This document shows positions 56,101 to 63,996 of a stretch of 64,000 nt of DNA, one piece after another. Source of the stretch: Ustilago trichophora. Lineage: Eukaryota; Basidiomycota; Ustilaginomycetes; Ustilaginales; Ustilaginaceae. Position numbers and translations under genes: made by a program. Positions within the stretch are counted from its first letter, which is position 1; every line of letters starts with the position of its first letter. Below the pieces are notes generated by a model that was not told the origin of the DNA, did no database searches, and saw only the letters and a list, made by a program, of their open reading frames with translations. The stretch lies in assembly GCA_900323505.1 (NCBI GenBank), contig OOIN01000038.1:62001-126000 (forward strand), given 5' to 3'.

Positions 56101-57872
56101 CGAGCACCATAAGTACTACCAGTACGGACACCACTTTCCACGCTCAGGTCACGCCAGTCTCAGGTCGACCCGCATCGCTTGCAAGCATCTTTTTTTCGAC
56201 GAATCCTGCTTCAGAAGGAGGTATCAATTCGCGAATCAGCAGCGCTGCATATCGACCAGGCGCGAGATCTCCAGAGTCAGCTACTGGTCCGAGAGCTATC
56301 CCTCGTTCGACATCGACCAGTCGCCAAGTAACTTCTGCTGTGGCCGAAACTGCCCTTGACACCGGCAGCAAGAATCCTTCCAATGGGACTCCGCCGACCA
56401 CGAGCGAGGCCAGCAATCCGCACAAGCTCGCAGCGCAACCCTCTTCGTCCACAAGCGAAGGTGTCGCAGGAGCAGACGCCCAATCGATGGTCTCGAACAG
56501 CACCTTGCCCGGCTCTCAAGCAGCCGAGTCACCTCATATCAAGCACAACTTGATCCACGGTACCACCAAGATCTCGTGCGTCTCGTGGTTCGCCGAAGAG
56601 TTTGCAGCGCTTCGCGAGAGGTGGGGGGTGGAGCACGACTTTGCGCACAGCCTGTCGCGCTGTCAGCCGTGGGTGGCAACTGGGGGCAAATCCAAATCGG
56701 CCTTCTTCAAAACGGCCGACGAGCGGTTTATCGCCAAGCAGCTGCTCACTGTATGGAGTGTAGATGAGAAGGAAGCGTTTCTCGAATTTGCCCCTGCCTA
56801 CATCCGATACATGATGAATTCGGCCGTCAACGACTGTCCTACCTTGCTGGTCAAGATCGCGGGTGTCTACAGTATCAAGATCAAGGATACGAAATCGGGC
56901 GAGACGAAGCTCAAGATGAACGTGATGCTGCTGGAGAATCTGTGGGCTGGAGATGGGGGGAAATCGATTCGGTTTGATCTCAAGGGGATTAGGGATAGGA
57001 AGGTCAAGTTGAGTGCACAGCAGCAGCAGAGTTTGCAGCAACAGCAGGTGGCGACGACTGCTGGTGCGGTGAATGGGCCGGTGGTGGGGGAGACGGCGGG
57101 TTCGGGGAAGGCGGGACTTAGTCAAGGGTCGGTTTCGGCAGCGTGGAATGGTGGGGTTCTGTCGATGTCGGGTGGAGAATCGGGTGTGAGCAATGATGCC
57201 GGTAGTGGTAGCACGCAGACCAGCCCGAATCGGAAGGCAGGCGAGACCACGCCAACAACAACAACCGCTTCGTCGGCGACCGAAGCCAAACCATCCTCCA
57301 CCTCCAGCGCCGTATGGTGGGACAGCGAGTGGATCGAGCGGTACCGACATCGAGCCTTTGTCCCCGAGACGCAAAAGGAACTCTTCTACCGTGCCCTTCA
57401 GAACGACACCCAATTCCTGACCGCCTCCAACGTCATGGACTACTCCCTCCTTCTCGGCGTCATGGAGCAATCCATCCGTCAAGACGACATGTATCCCCCC
57501 GCCGCCGCCGCCGCCGCCGTCACCGGCGGTGCGAGTCCGGGTCTCGAGGAGGACCAAGTACCTGCAGAACGGCCGTCGTTCCGCTGCAGAATCGTCGACT
57601 TCTTGGGCGCTTTCACACTGGCCAAACAGCTAGAGTCGAGCTCGAAAAAGGCGCTCAAGGGCCAAGATGCCAAGGGTAACGTGACGATCTTACCCCCCAG
57701 CGAATATGCGAGTCGATTTTTGGGGGCGATGGATAGCTATTTCATCGGAACGCCTTGTCAGCCGAGGTTGGATGGTGGATATGGATTTGATCGGATGTGC
57801 GAGGCTGCGGCGACGATGGGGGAGACTGGAGAAGGTGGTGCGAGACGGCCTAGGCTTGCGTCTGTTTTGTAA
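50190..57872 (+). CDS. FAB1: Fab1/PIKfyve-type phosphatidylinositol-3-phosphate 5-kinase lacking FYVE
   Basis: A 2,560-aa protein whose end is a PIPK catalytic domain (about 2115-2545) making PI(3,5)P2 on endosome/vacuole membranes. Motifs: GGKSKSAFFKT, ERFIAKQL, LLVKIAGVYSI, MNVMLLENLW, FDLKGIRDRKVK, MDYSLLLGV, IVDFLGAFTLAKQLES and the activation segment ILPPSEYASRF. A Gln-rich insert of about 105 residues splits the domain after DLKGIRDRK. Upstream are a Fab1-type region (MSESTYLLSFARYLEAISYHP, then LVKVQVQPLVLYDLHI near 1500) and a shortened chaperonin-like part (DEWAKMVVCRLC near 635 to LLEIALYVGMSMLLES near 790). The first cysteine is near residue 632, so no N-terminal FYVE zinc finger exists. 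The rest is Ser/Ala-rich disorder. Start ATG 50190; another in-frame ATG is at 50220. Confidence 0.85.
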   Translation: MITQTPRTDPMASASPSASRYTPNKPATPITPSRYRSPPSLSHAFPSTPTSRRGSLAESGDDSPPSKSSTSNWQASVELSLTTRRRLIRKPLPQIPSSQLSDPIGAHNADSDLIDSSALDAQYHKADSWWPDALPEKQLTTASASSRPSTASLPTASSSRITATAEPSTSNIQQHSNHGQGLDEQSLRHLITILHHAALRHESESNSTHDHGTIGRNVVVSATGTYKKQASSNGAAASSSTNTAAQSLYVLDEATLESLYTALQAAFRHLSHKHVLGALQRTASIRWRAEAQLRNATAAQAAEANNGLSSRWARFAWPAAALGRAYKEAQKNILPPLPGDVASSGFSSASHLQLSHDLYSGLYSDPDHRIRKRDVAVKILSNAIWFVRNYGPVAGVETLEAPSDKNALIEASAASRADDGLPPPSLSSVRRTSESLLKKNAGLPNFLSKSSATTALSGTATPESSQSDVPTPLDPPSSASSTAPLSPAPVQDVFSISSSTSSPHLATTSSETALHAAAGSSTAISETNVGLSSENVAAAAEKSKAMEHLASLSAAAGAAMRQRAQQAAAAAAANGGKPEDSIDAAIAASGTLHPQSSRPSLRSFVSRSEAEAAETDALQKAERDYLAEIGQGCDEWAKMVVCRLCASIQVANAPDKARRRRSGTLTARDFNKASAAIEDTNVGSSISTRSDMTAKAGKVGHAKLQCEGQTNADKPSGNHSEGLVSWKPDVFEGDELFAHHGTSSHERRTSVSPHDEDERVRLVGGSFVCRVQTEEQRQALTELLEIALYVGMSMLLESSFLSDSDAARPKILKVPTRTTSAVDAPQRGASLVQQPILSRATSQQSLDSSRRSVSGSSSHAGMSNNTDAVADAHEAESAQSKPGSRKWTKSLWGMLGQHPHGSADAGTNAAGGRPGTSDGHEVSAAPRKSLTMHRYHTEDDANSLASSTTRKTLFKAGEEPKQSIAARKAALFANVSNNNSAPATPQGGRGAGADAGGHSKPHRLVGRLMNAFSRPSASDPPRPDIAVPSTESSHAVSSSRTSIGAAPSLPSADGIVSRSRATTETKMSNFQRLRAQAKPQPIFPVTTPSPAALSTSPELSMLVCYQYQVDPKQPTFPTAAYLTAFHRLQSLRFLADQRREHMTFASPSHGISASGDLLPFVGVQKPSSSSAWSVLSSRPQQQLQVGERASPSSVQLLSYELLSGDGSALGLCREEVAFYQRLSNSRDVPLGQVIEELGIRACALEADRDVASKASDSRIVSGKTHGNAGKDRNDVSAGQGVNSAYGMPEQRLQFIHGSCRIKIVATVLPSRLYEIETEPQRNAESEAEKASTDSTLQVGSTAVSPSLKPTKSRESDVSAIAAASHTDKEAANTAFAVAETAVQAAESGTSRPLVDQRGSGSTSGIWMWNASAKSGWQGKAMPMSESTYLLSFARYLEAISYHPALRRAAGLEPANAKAYGGLANVQQQLRQGRSEDARSVAEGPNLLRFFRSGRSLVKVQVQPLVLYDLHIQGPCLKTGSERRRERKQKQVQAEKRRFKQLAEETRLEIQRFFASIKSNTTKLEDIFVSRELDEAGKTIRRRSTARNAGGATQSQTEGGLTASSSSSTVSEQVAEPLNLLTNLRTSLRSDEFELYEALQRTFFLDGINDVRKAFADRAKSAKNRLAAWTKKHLTKKEQADFGSCNYDEPEYLEPGRRAFPGSCYIIRDDEPLSIIAFSLSSRDFRAEMGTLADRRQEAAGYMGNSNDELVKQWRSGVVDDGETATVGSYISSSAASTATAASSLLKDRSMRKVPFSQLDPDKDEVFFDAEPVRAALKRKKRGRESSILSLTLRRVGSTISDSQGVNYRTVNANGRPTSSAGSFKDHDEDDDDDGDDDDDEEGDARSSVVQSSTDGQDTTLGAPRTDTTPLRRPSAAILDQTTPSPIKPHLRTSGSVSALRRTFELRSQSSFSSIPDRKSSIQQQPGQSVGTSTISTTSTDTTFHAQVTPVSGRPASLASIFFSTNPASEGGINSRISSAAYRPGARSPESATGPRAIPRSTSTSRQVTSAVAETALDTGSKNPSNGTPPTTSEASNPHKLAAQPSSSTSEGVAGADAQSMVSNSTLPGSQAAESPHIKHNLIHGTTKISCVSWFAEEFAALRERWGVEHDFAHSLSRCQPWVATGGKSKSAFFKTADERFIAKQLLTVWSVDEKEAFLEFAPAYIRYMMNSAVNDCPTLLVKIAGVYSIKIKDTKSGETKLKMNVMLLENLWAGDGGKSIRFDLKGIRDRKVKLSAQQQQSLQQQQVATTAGAVNGPVVGETAGSGKAGLSQGSVSAAWNGGVLSMSGGESGVSNDAGSGSTQTSPNRKAGETTPTTTTASSATEAKPSSTSSAVWWDSEWIERYRHRAFVPETQKELFYRALQNDTQFLTASNVMDYSLLLGVMEQSIRQDDMYPPAAAAAAVTGGASPGLEEDQVPAERPSFRCRIVDFLGAFTLAKQLESSSKKALKGQDAKGNVTILPPSEYASRFLGAMDSYFIGTPCQPRLDGGYGFDRMCEAAATMGETGEGGARRPRLASVL

Positions 57873-58092
57873 TTTGGGAAATTATGAATGTATAGAGTTT
57901 GGGGGAAACGATGTGATTTGCGAAGGAAAAGAGAGAGAGAGAGACTGTGTGACTAGTGGTACAGGTATATTATGGAGAGAGAGAGAGGAGGGGGTTGGTG
58001 GGGCTAGAGGTGAGAAATAGATGGAGTTGAGTCGAGCGAGAGGGAGTGAATGGGCGGGGGAGTCTATGTGTGCGAATCCGGGGAATCCTGTG
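57873..58092. other. Short convergent spacer
   Basis: 220 bp between converging stops, purine-rich with GA runs (about 57930-57945 and 57976-57988). No gene seen. Confidence 0.5.
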
Positions 58093-58806
58093 CTAGAGCT
58101 GATGTGATGGGTGGGACAAATGATGCATTGCGGGACTATTGAAGCCCGAGTTGAGGTTACTGGCATTGCCAGTGCTCATAGCGGCGATATCTGCATCGTC
58201 GTCGTCGTCTGCGTCATCGTCGTCTTCGTCGTCATCCTTGCCGGTTGCTGCTGATGCGCCTGAAGCACCTGGAAGATTTGCTCTTTTTCTTGCCTTTGGA
58301 TTGTTTTCCTGATCCATCCTGTATCTGCTGAGATAGACTCTGAGGACCTCTTCGTAGTTGTCGAAGCCTAGTACGCGCATTGCGTAGAGAATGTCGTCTC
58401 CGTTGATGGTTTTCCTCTTCTCGGCGGCACATTTGTCGCTAGCTTCCGAAGTGATGAACGAGATGAGTTCCGAGACGCAGTCTTGGACGCATTCTTTGGC
58501 GTCCTTGGCGATCTTTGCATTTTCGGGGAGAGAACGTTTCATGATGCGAGAAATGTTGGCTATGGGCAGATCGGGATCGGGAAACATGGCTGCGTAGATG
58601 GGATGTGCGGAAAGATTGGTTAGGTCGATGGATGCTGATGAGGTGGGAGTGGAAGTTCCTCCATTGTTGTTGTTGGTGGTGGTGGTGGAGGTAGAGGGGA
58701 AGGTTGGATGGACGTGAGGATGTGTGGATGAGGTGTAGGAGGCAGGTGTGCTATGACCGGAGCCAGGTGCTTCCAGATGTGGGATGGTTGGCGTCGAAGT
58801 CGACAT
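58093..58806 (-). CDS. HAP3: HAP3/NF-YB histone-fold subunit of the CCAAT-binding factor
   Basis: A 237-aa subunit of the heterotrimeric CCAAT-binding complex (with HAP2 and HAP5). The histone fold at about 80-163 is nearly canonical: [74 protein letters not shown]. It is flanked by a Ser/Thr/Asn-rich N-terminus and an acidic tail of Asp runs near 195-210. The residues just before LPIAN (FPDPD) differ from the usual E-Q-D-R-F/Y block. The start is ATG 58804-58806. In smuts the partner HAP2 is known to support expression of the mating regulator prf1; that HAP3 shares this role is inferred. Confidence 0.93.
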   Translation of the reverse strand: MSTSTPTIPHLEAPGSGHSTPASYTSSTHPHVHPTFPSTSTTTTNNNNGGTSTPTSSASIDLTNLSAHPIYAAMFPDPDLPIANISRIMKRSLPENAKIAKDAKECVQDCVSELISFITSEASDKCAAEKRKTINGDDILYAMRVLGFDNYEEVLRVYLSRYRMDQENNPKARKRANLPGASGASAATGKDDDEDDDDADDDDDADIAAMSTGNASNLNSGFNSPAMHHLSHPSHQL

Positions 58807-59522
58807 GATTTTTGCTACTTTTCAGTGCAGAGTCGATCTTTGTGGACGCGGTTGATGGGTGCACTAGCTAAAGAAGCTTCCGTCGTTGTTCGGAGGCCAA
58901 GAACGACGTGAGCAGAATGAGCCAAAAAAAAAGGTGTCTATATTAACCCGCTTCTTGAAGGGGTTGAAAATCGAATCACTTTGCCGATCGGCGTTGAGAG
59001 AAATGCTTTGGAAAGTCGAAGAGTTTACTTTGTCCCTGTGTCTGATTGTTCGTTGATTGGTCTCGAAGAAGTTGCGAATGGAGAGGGTGGTGAGGAAGAG
59101 TCAAGGACAACCAAAGAAGAAGAAAGTGAGGTGAATTCTCCACACGACCAATTTGCCTGCAGCTCTCAATTTTTCTGCCGAGGGTCAGCTGTTGTACAGT
59201 TGTAGAGCTGCACCATGTGCAGGGTCTTTTTCGCTTTTTTTTTTTTTTCTTTTCTTTTCGTTGTTACAGTAAAAATTTAGGCGCCTTAACCGCTCACGTG
59301 ACCCTCGCTTTCCGAGTTCCGAGTCCTTACTTTTTCTGCAGCTGTGCATAGAGTCAGTCTCAATCGACACTAGCGTTGGGTGGGGAATCAAGGAGAAGAG
59401 AGACATCTATGTTGATTGCAGAGAAGGGAGACATGCTGTGCCGTTGAAACGAGCAAGAAATATATATATATATATATATAAAGAAAGAATGCAAAGATGT
59501 TGAAGTTGGAAAGAAAATGCGA
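58807..59522. other. Spacer upstream of HAP3 and downstream of PDX2
   Basis: 716 bp. An A-run lies at about 58923-58931, a T-rich run at about 59236-59260 and a TA microsatellite at 59460-59480 close to the PDX2 stop. No coding region is recognised. Confidence 0.55.
59460..59480. repeat. TA microsatellite
   Basis: About ten AT units located 40-60 bp past the PDX2 stop on its minus strand; likely within the 3' UTR/terminator. Confidence 0.8.
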
Positions 59523-60638
59523 CTAGGACTGACGCTGCTCCTTCTTGTACGGAGCAACGAGTTTGGTGACGAAAAAGTTGTGCAGTCTCGTATCAGGGGT
59601 GAGCTCAGGATGGAAGCTGGTCATGAGGATGTTTCCCTGCCGTAAAGCTACGATCTGGGAGTCGTGGTCGGGTCGGCGGGGTACGTCGAGACGAGAATCG
59701 CGCTGTGCGATGTGGGCAGCGACGGGTTGGTTGGAGGGGGATTTGGGTGGAGTGACAGGTTCGGGAAGGGTGGCGAGGATCTCGATGGGTGGACGCTGCT
59801 TAGCGGACGAGATGGGGTCCGAGGTGGAGTAGAGTGGTGGGGCGACGACGATGCGTAGCGCAGGTTCGACGGTGGAGGCGAGTTTGGGAAGCGGTGGTTC
59901 CGAGGTGTTGGATGGAAGTTCTGCTGTGGGGGTAAGGGGGACGGCGTTGGTGGAGGTGATGGGAGCGGGAACGTCGGAGGGGAGCGTGGAGGGGTCTACA
60001 CGCTTGACCAGGGTTGGTTGGTCTACAGCGACCTTTTCGAGATCGCTCGGCAGCAGCAATGCATCTACCACAGGTGCACGGATAAAGACACCGTTGAACG
60101 GTTCCTCCTCCTTTTCCAAGCCGTGAATTGTCAAACCCGTCTCGAAGGAATCAATCTGACTACCAAACCCATTCCTGCCCACCCTGACATCGACACCACC
60201 AATCAGCTGTTGACCACCCTTCTTTCCACCACTAGCCTCCCTGGCTAGCATGATCATACCGGCACAGGTACCCCACACGGGTTTGCCATCGCGTACCCAC
60301 TTGCGCAGTGGCTCGAGCAATCCGATCCTCTCACAGCCGAGCGAGATGGCAGTCGACTCGCCACCGGGGATGATGAGTGCATCGCAATCGGCCAACTGTT
60401 CTGGTGTACGCACCAGCGAGCTACGAATGCTGTGCAGAGGGTGAAGGTTGTTGAGACGATTGACATGGGATGCATGCTCCCGGAAGGCGCCTTGAATGGC
60501 AAGCACACCGACGTTGATGTTGATGGTCGAAGAGGAGGAGCTCGAAGAGGCAGCAGCAGCAGCAGCAGCGACAGGGGTGAAGATGGGACTGCTGCCGTTG
60601 GTGAGCGCAGCTCCTGTTGCAACGCCAATGCCTGCCAT
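59523..60638 (-). CDS. PDX2: Pyridoxal 5'-phosphate synthase glutaminase subunit (PDX2/SNO)
   Basis: A class I glutamine amidotransferase that passes ammonia to PDX1/SNZ in vitamin B6 synthesis. The start is the ATG at 60636-60638 (MAGIGVATGA). Motifs: VGVLAIQGAFREH (43-55), IIPGGESTAISL, the nucleophile Cys125 in WGTCAGMIMLA, RNGFGSQIDSFE, and the His343/Glu345 pair in SFHPELTPD. At 371 aa it is much longer than the usual 190-250 aa. A roughly 130-residue Pro/Ser-rich insert (about 195-325) separates VFIRAPVVDAL from IVALRQGNILMTSFHPEL, and an Ala/Ser-rich leader precedes the domain. The catalytic triad is complete, so it should be active. The partner PDX1 is not in this window. Confidence 0.93.
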   Translation of the reverse strand: MAGIGVATGAALTNGSSPIFTPVAAAAAAASSSSSSSTININVGVLAIQGAFREHASHVNRLNNLHPLHSIRSSLVRTPEQLADCDALIIPGGESTAISLGCERIGLLEPLRKWVRDGKPVWGTCAGMIMLAREASGGKKGGQQLIGGVDVRVGRNGFGSQIDSFETGLTIHGLEKEEEPFNGVFIRAPVVDALLLPSDLEKVAVDQPTLVKRVDPSTLPSDVPAPITSTNAVPLTPTAELPSNTSEPPLPKLASTVEPALRIVVAPPLYSTSDPISSAKQRPPIEILATLPEPVTPPKSPSNQPVAAHIAQRDSRLDVPRRPDHDSQIVALRQGNILMTSFHPELTPDTRLHNFFVTKLVAPYKKEQRQS

Positions 60639-61203
60639 GGTTGCAATGTATGTATGTGTTGGACGAGGATATCGAGTTGGTCGAAAGGCAAGCTGGTGCA
60701 AGGGCAAGGGGGAGAGTGCAGGTGTTGGGCTAGTTGAAGCAGTTGTGGGGTCAAATTGAAGACAGTCCTGTCAGAATTGGTTGCCATAAAACAAATCATC
60801 CACCTCTGAAAATCGGCGCTTTTCAACAGCATACAGTAGCCAAAAAGAGCACACAACGCAAAAAGAAAAGGATCTGACTCGGAACACACACACACAAGGG
60901 GGTTTCAAATTTTTTCGAGTTTTTGAAAACTCGAGTTTTCAAAAACTCGCGTTTACTCAACTTTTGACGCCCCCATTTTTGTGCAACAAGTTTGGGTCTA
61001 GGAGACTCGAGTCTGGGCTTCACACGGCCGACTAGTCGTGATCCGAATTCCGAAATCCCGCACATATCAGACGTGAAAGCATGTCACAAAGACTCAATTG
61101 AAGACGGTGGTGGCCACAACACAAACATCTGTATATACAAAGATGGCAACGCTGAGGTAGCTTGAGTTATCAGGAACAATGACACAGAAACCGTCACTGT
61201 CGA
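60639..61203. other. PDX2 promoter region with perfect palindrome
   Basis: 565 bp between the MCM4-like fragment and PDX2, both minus strand, so it should hold the PDX2 promoter. A perfect 34-bp palindrome sits at 60916-60949. No gene is recognised. Confidence 0.6.
60916..60949. repeat. Perfect 34-bp palindrome
   Basis: The left arm CGAGTTTTTGAAAACTC is followed at once by its exact inverse complement, with no spacer. GGGGG (60898-60902) and CCCCC (60970-60974) flank it and could extend a cruciform or hairpin. It lies about 280 bp upstream of the PDX2 start. Regulatory role unknown. Confidence 0.85.
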
Positions 61204-62415
61204 CTAGTCATTGAGCGTTTTGGCAAAATCGACGTATCGAACAGCTTTGGTCGGGGCAGTCGACGAAGGGCCCGAAGGAGAGGTAGCCCTGCCAAAGCCG
61301 CTGCCCATCTCGTCGAGCAGTTGGAGGAGCTCGCGTCGCAGATCGCCAGCAAGTTTGCGCTGGTGGTACAATTGGCCTGTGTTGATGAGGTCCAGGTCAA
61401 CAAGGCCAGTGCGCGGGTCGGTAGCTGAAGACTTGGCTGCTTTGCGGATCAGAGGGGCTGCCTCCTCAACATCGTCCACTACAACCTCGTCGGCGAAACG
61501 CATGCGAGCGTGTGCCTCGGACAGACGGATCATCGATTCGAGCTGTCTTGTCGTAGCAGTGATTCGGCCCTCGGCGCTGCGTGGGTCCTCACCGACTTTA
61601 CGCAGCTCGATGTAGCGGGCAGCGAGAGCGTCACCGGCTTCCTTGGTGAGGACCGGCGAGATGCGGTTGCGTGCATAAGAGATATAGGCGGTGAGTGTCT
61701 CGATGGGCAGAATGTCTTTGCCACTAGTGTCGGGCTTGTCTTCCAAGTAGAGGCTGACCAGGTGGCAAGCCAGACGGCGATCGTTGGCCTCGTCGATCTT
61801 GTCGAGCACCAGGTAGACCAGATCGAATCGACTGATGAGGGTAGGAGGAAGATCGATGTTCTTGGTGATGGGCAGGTTGACGTTGTAGCGCAAGCCTGTT
61901 GGGTTGGCAGCCGTGAGGATCGAGGCACGTGCATTGAGGGTGGTAATGATACCGGCCTTGGCGATGCTGAGCGTCTGCTGCTCCTTCACTTCGTGCAAGA
62001 CACTGTGAGTTGCATCTCCACCAAAGCCGCTCTGCACATCGACATCCTCGTCGTCCTCCTCACCGCCGACACCGACAGCTTGCGCGCCAGGGCCGGCAGC
62101 TTGCTCGGAAGCGTCTCGAGTAGAGAGATCAACGCCGAGCCTCTTGGCGTTGGTGCGCTTGATGTGAAGGATGTCAACGAATGTCTTGTAGAGACTCTTG
62201 AGACTACGCTGTCGAGGGTTGACGCGGACAGGTGTGCTTCGGAAGATACCGGTGATCTCGACGCGGTCACCAGGCTTGCTGACGTCGACCAATTCGTCGT
62301 AGGCGCACATGCTTACGGTGTGAGGGGTCTGACCATCAGGAACGACGTCGGGAGTCTCCTGAATGCGAACGACCTGGCGATCCGAGAACTCGCATCGGTT
62401 GTGGATGAGCGACAT
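61204..62415 (-). pseudogene. MCM4-derived fragment lacking N-terminus and Walker motifs
   Basis: A 403-codon frame from ATG 62413-62415 that matches two separate parts of replicative helicase subunit MCM4. Residues 1-134 (MSLIHNRCEFSDRQVVRIQE, TPDVVPDGQTPHTV, GDRVEITGIFRS) are the end of the N-terminal OB-fold region. Residues 136-403 (SVLHEVKEQQTLSIAKAGI, LISRFDLVYLVLDKIDE) are the later AAA+ part with the arginine finger (Arg196) and the C-terminal winged helix. Everything between, including Walker A and Walker B, is absent from the DNA; the junction is near 62008-62016. Several normally fixed residues differ (His for Arg before SVLHEV, Lys for Met in HEV-x-EQQT). It cannot hydrolyse ATP as an MCM. 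It is a decayed copy, or a truncated gene with a new role; a full MCM4 is presumably elsewhere. Confidence 0.85.
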
Positions 62416-62748
62416 GGGAGTCCTCCTCAGCAATGATGGCGAGGAGAGGGCAACCGAGGAGTGCCGACGGTGACGATGTAGGAAAGTGAAGTGGTGATGA
62501 AGCTGCGAGATGGATGAAAGATAGAAATTGTCAGAAACTTCGAAGGTAGCAAAACATTCTTGAGCCGGAATAAAACTTACCTTTAAGTGAACTGTGTGGT
62601 TCCCTCGAGCTAGAGGCCTGGCTCTTGAGGGGACTGCTTGAGGGTTAGGCGAGTGGCGACGAGGCTCCTGCTGCGTTTCGATTCGAAAGGGATGCTGGGG
62701 CGAGAGGAGTGCGCTGTTGGGCAAGGCGCTTCTCGTCGCCACTGCATC
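62416..62748 (-). other. Leader of MCM4 fragment with probable intron 62503-62580
   Basis: 333 bp between the transposase stop and the MCM4-like ATG. On the minus strand a strong donor GTAAGT (at 62580), a branch-like CTGAC and the acceptor CTCGCAG (ending 62503) define a 78-nt intron. MCM4 similarity stops just before the ATG at 62415; the sequence upstream does not resemble MCM4. No in-frame ATG lies upstream. Confidence 0.5.
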
Positions 62749-63996
62749 CTATTGCGCGTCCTGAGACTGTGACTGTTGAGCCTGCTGTGACCTTTGAGCT
62801 CTTCGTGCCTCGTTGCGTCGAGCGACACGTCCCTGTTCCGATTCAAGTCCAGCCTCTGTCCTGCCTCTTCGCCTAGAGGCCGCGGTTGTATCTTCGAATC
62901 GGCGAGAATAAGATGTGAACAAAGCAGTAACCATTTCCTCTCGAAGAGCGTGAGCGGCATCAGCCCTAAAGGTGGCAAGCTGCCGTTGAGACATGCCTTC
63001 CGTCGCACGTGCCAGTTCCTGTTCATAACGAACTTGGTTCTCTCGACGGTGTACCCTTGCACCTTCCGTAGCTTGCTGGTAAGAGCTGAGTTCGGCTGTG
63101 ACATCTTGGACAACTTCAGGGGAATACGTTTCCAACAGATATTCGGCTACATCGTCGGGTCTGTCGTAACGGCTGGCGAATGTGTGGGCAATGATGCATG
63201 CTTGAATGGCGTACGCCGCCTTTTGGTGGTCCTCCTCTCGATATAGGTTTCCTCGATAACCCATTAGGCACTGAAAGCGATTCTTGAGGTAGGCGATTCC
63301 ATGCTCTGCTCGAACGCGGATGCGAGACATGCTGAAGTTGAAGAACCTGATGTCGCGGCTCTGGTTAGCGAAAGTATTTCCATATGGACTGACAGAATAG
63401 CTTGAGTACCCGAATCCGGAATCCACCCAGACAAACTCGCCTTCGTCCAGATGCAGACGAGGTTTGGCTACGATGCCCTGGCCAGACGCCCAGACACGCG
63501 AGTCATGAGAAGAACCAGGATGGCCAACGACTGACTCCACAATGCGAAGAGAATGAGGAAGAAAGACAAGAGCGACGTTGAAAGTGTAGTCACCTTTGTA
63601 CGAGTAGTGCTCTCGAGCATTCATTGCAGGTTTCCACGCGAGGTTGATGTGTGTGCCGTCTGCAACAAGCCATCCGCGACCCCATTCTTCCACGCCAGAT
63701 TTTTCCTTAACCCAGGCGGAGGCCTTGGCGCGTTCATCTTCGGTAGCAAAGGTGACTACCTCGGTGTTGATCTCGTAAAGTGCCTTGATTGTCTTCTCAG
63801 TCCAAAGATGGACGGAACCCCATGAGCACCCGCAAGCAAAGGCAGCATCACGAACGCCTCCGCCATTTCCCGATCGACCTAGGCAGTACAACCCGACCGC
63901 AATCTGCATTTGAACCCTCCTGTAATTCCTGGTGTTCTTGAAGACATCCGTTGAGCTGAGTCGTAGTGTGAGGTCCTCGAATGCCTGCGGTGTCAT
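62749..63996 (-). mobile_element. PIF/Harbinger-type DDE transposase (nuclease), possibly partial at window edge
   Basis: A 415-codon frame from ATG 63994-63996 to the TAG at 62749-62751. It matches DDE_Tnp_4 (HARBI1-like) nucleases: helix-turn-helix-like VRDAAFACGCSWGSVHLW, first Asp in LVADGTHINL, PGSSHDSRVW, second Asp in FVWVDSGFGYSS, and Glu in RVRAEHGIAYLKNRFQCL. The triad is complete and there are no stops, so it could be active or recently so. The start MTPQAFEDLTLRL resembles the point where such proteins already have upstream sequence, so the N-terminus may continue past 64000. The tail is Arg/Gln-rich and ends in a QSQQ-like run. The Myb-like partner protein of Harbinger elements is not seen. 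Terminal repeats could not be identified because one end is outside. Confidence 0.85.

Noticed and set aside
62008..62016. MCM4 gap explained by an intron
   Set aside because: The missing Walker segment is absent from the DNA itself; the two parts abut directly with no sequence between them.
62416..62742. MCM4 fragment starting upstream at 62742
   Set aside because: That start is GTG, not ATG, and the added residues include the probable intron and show no MCM4 similarity.
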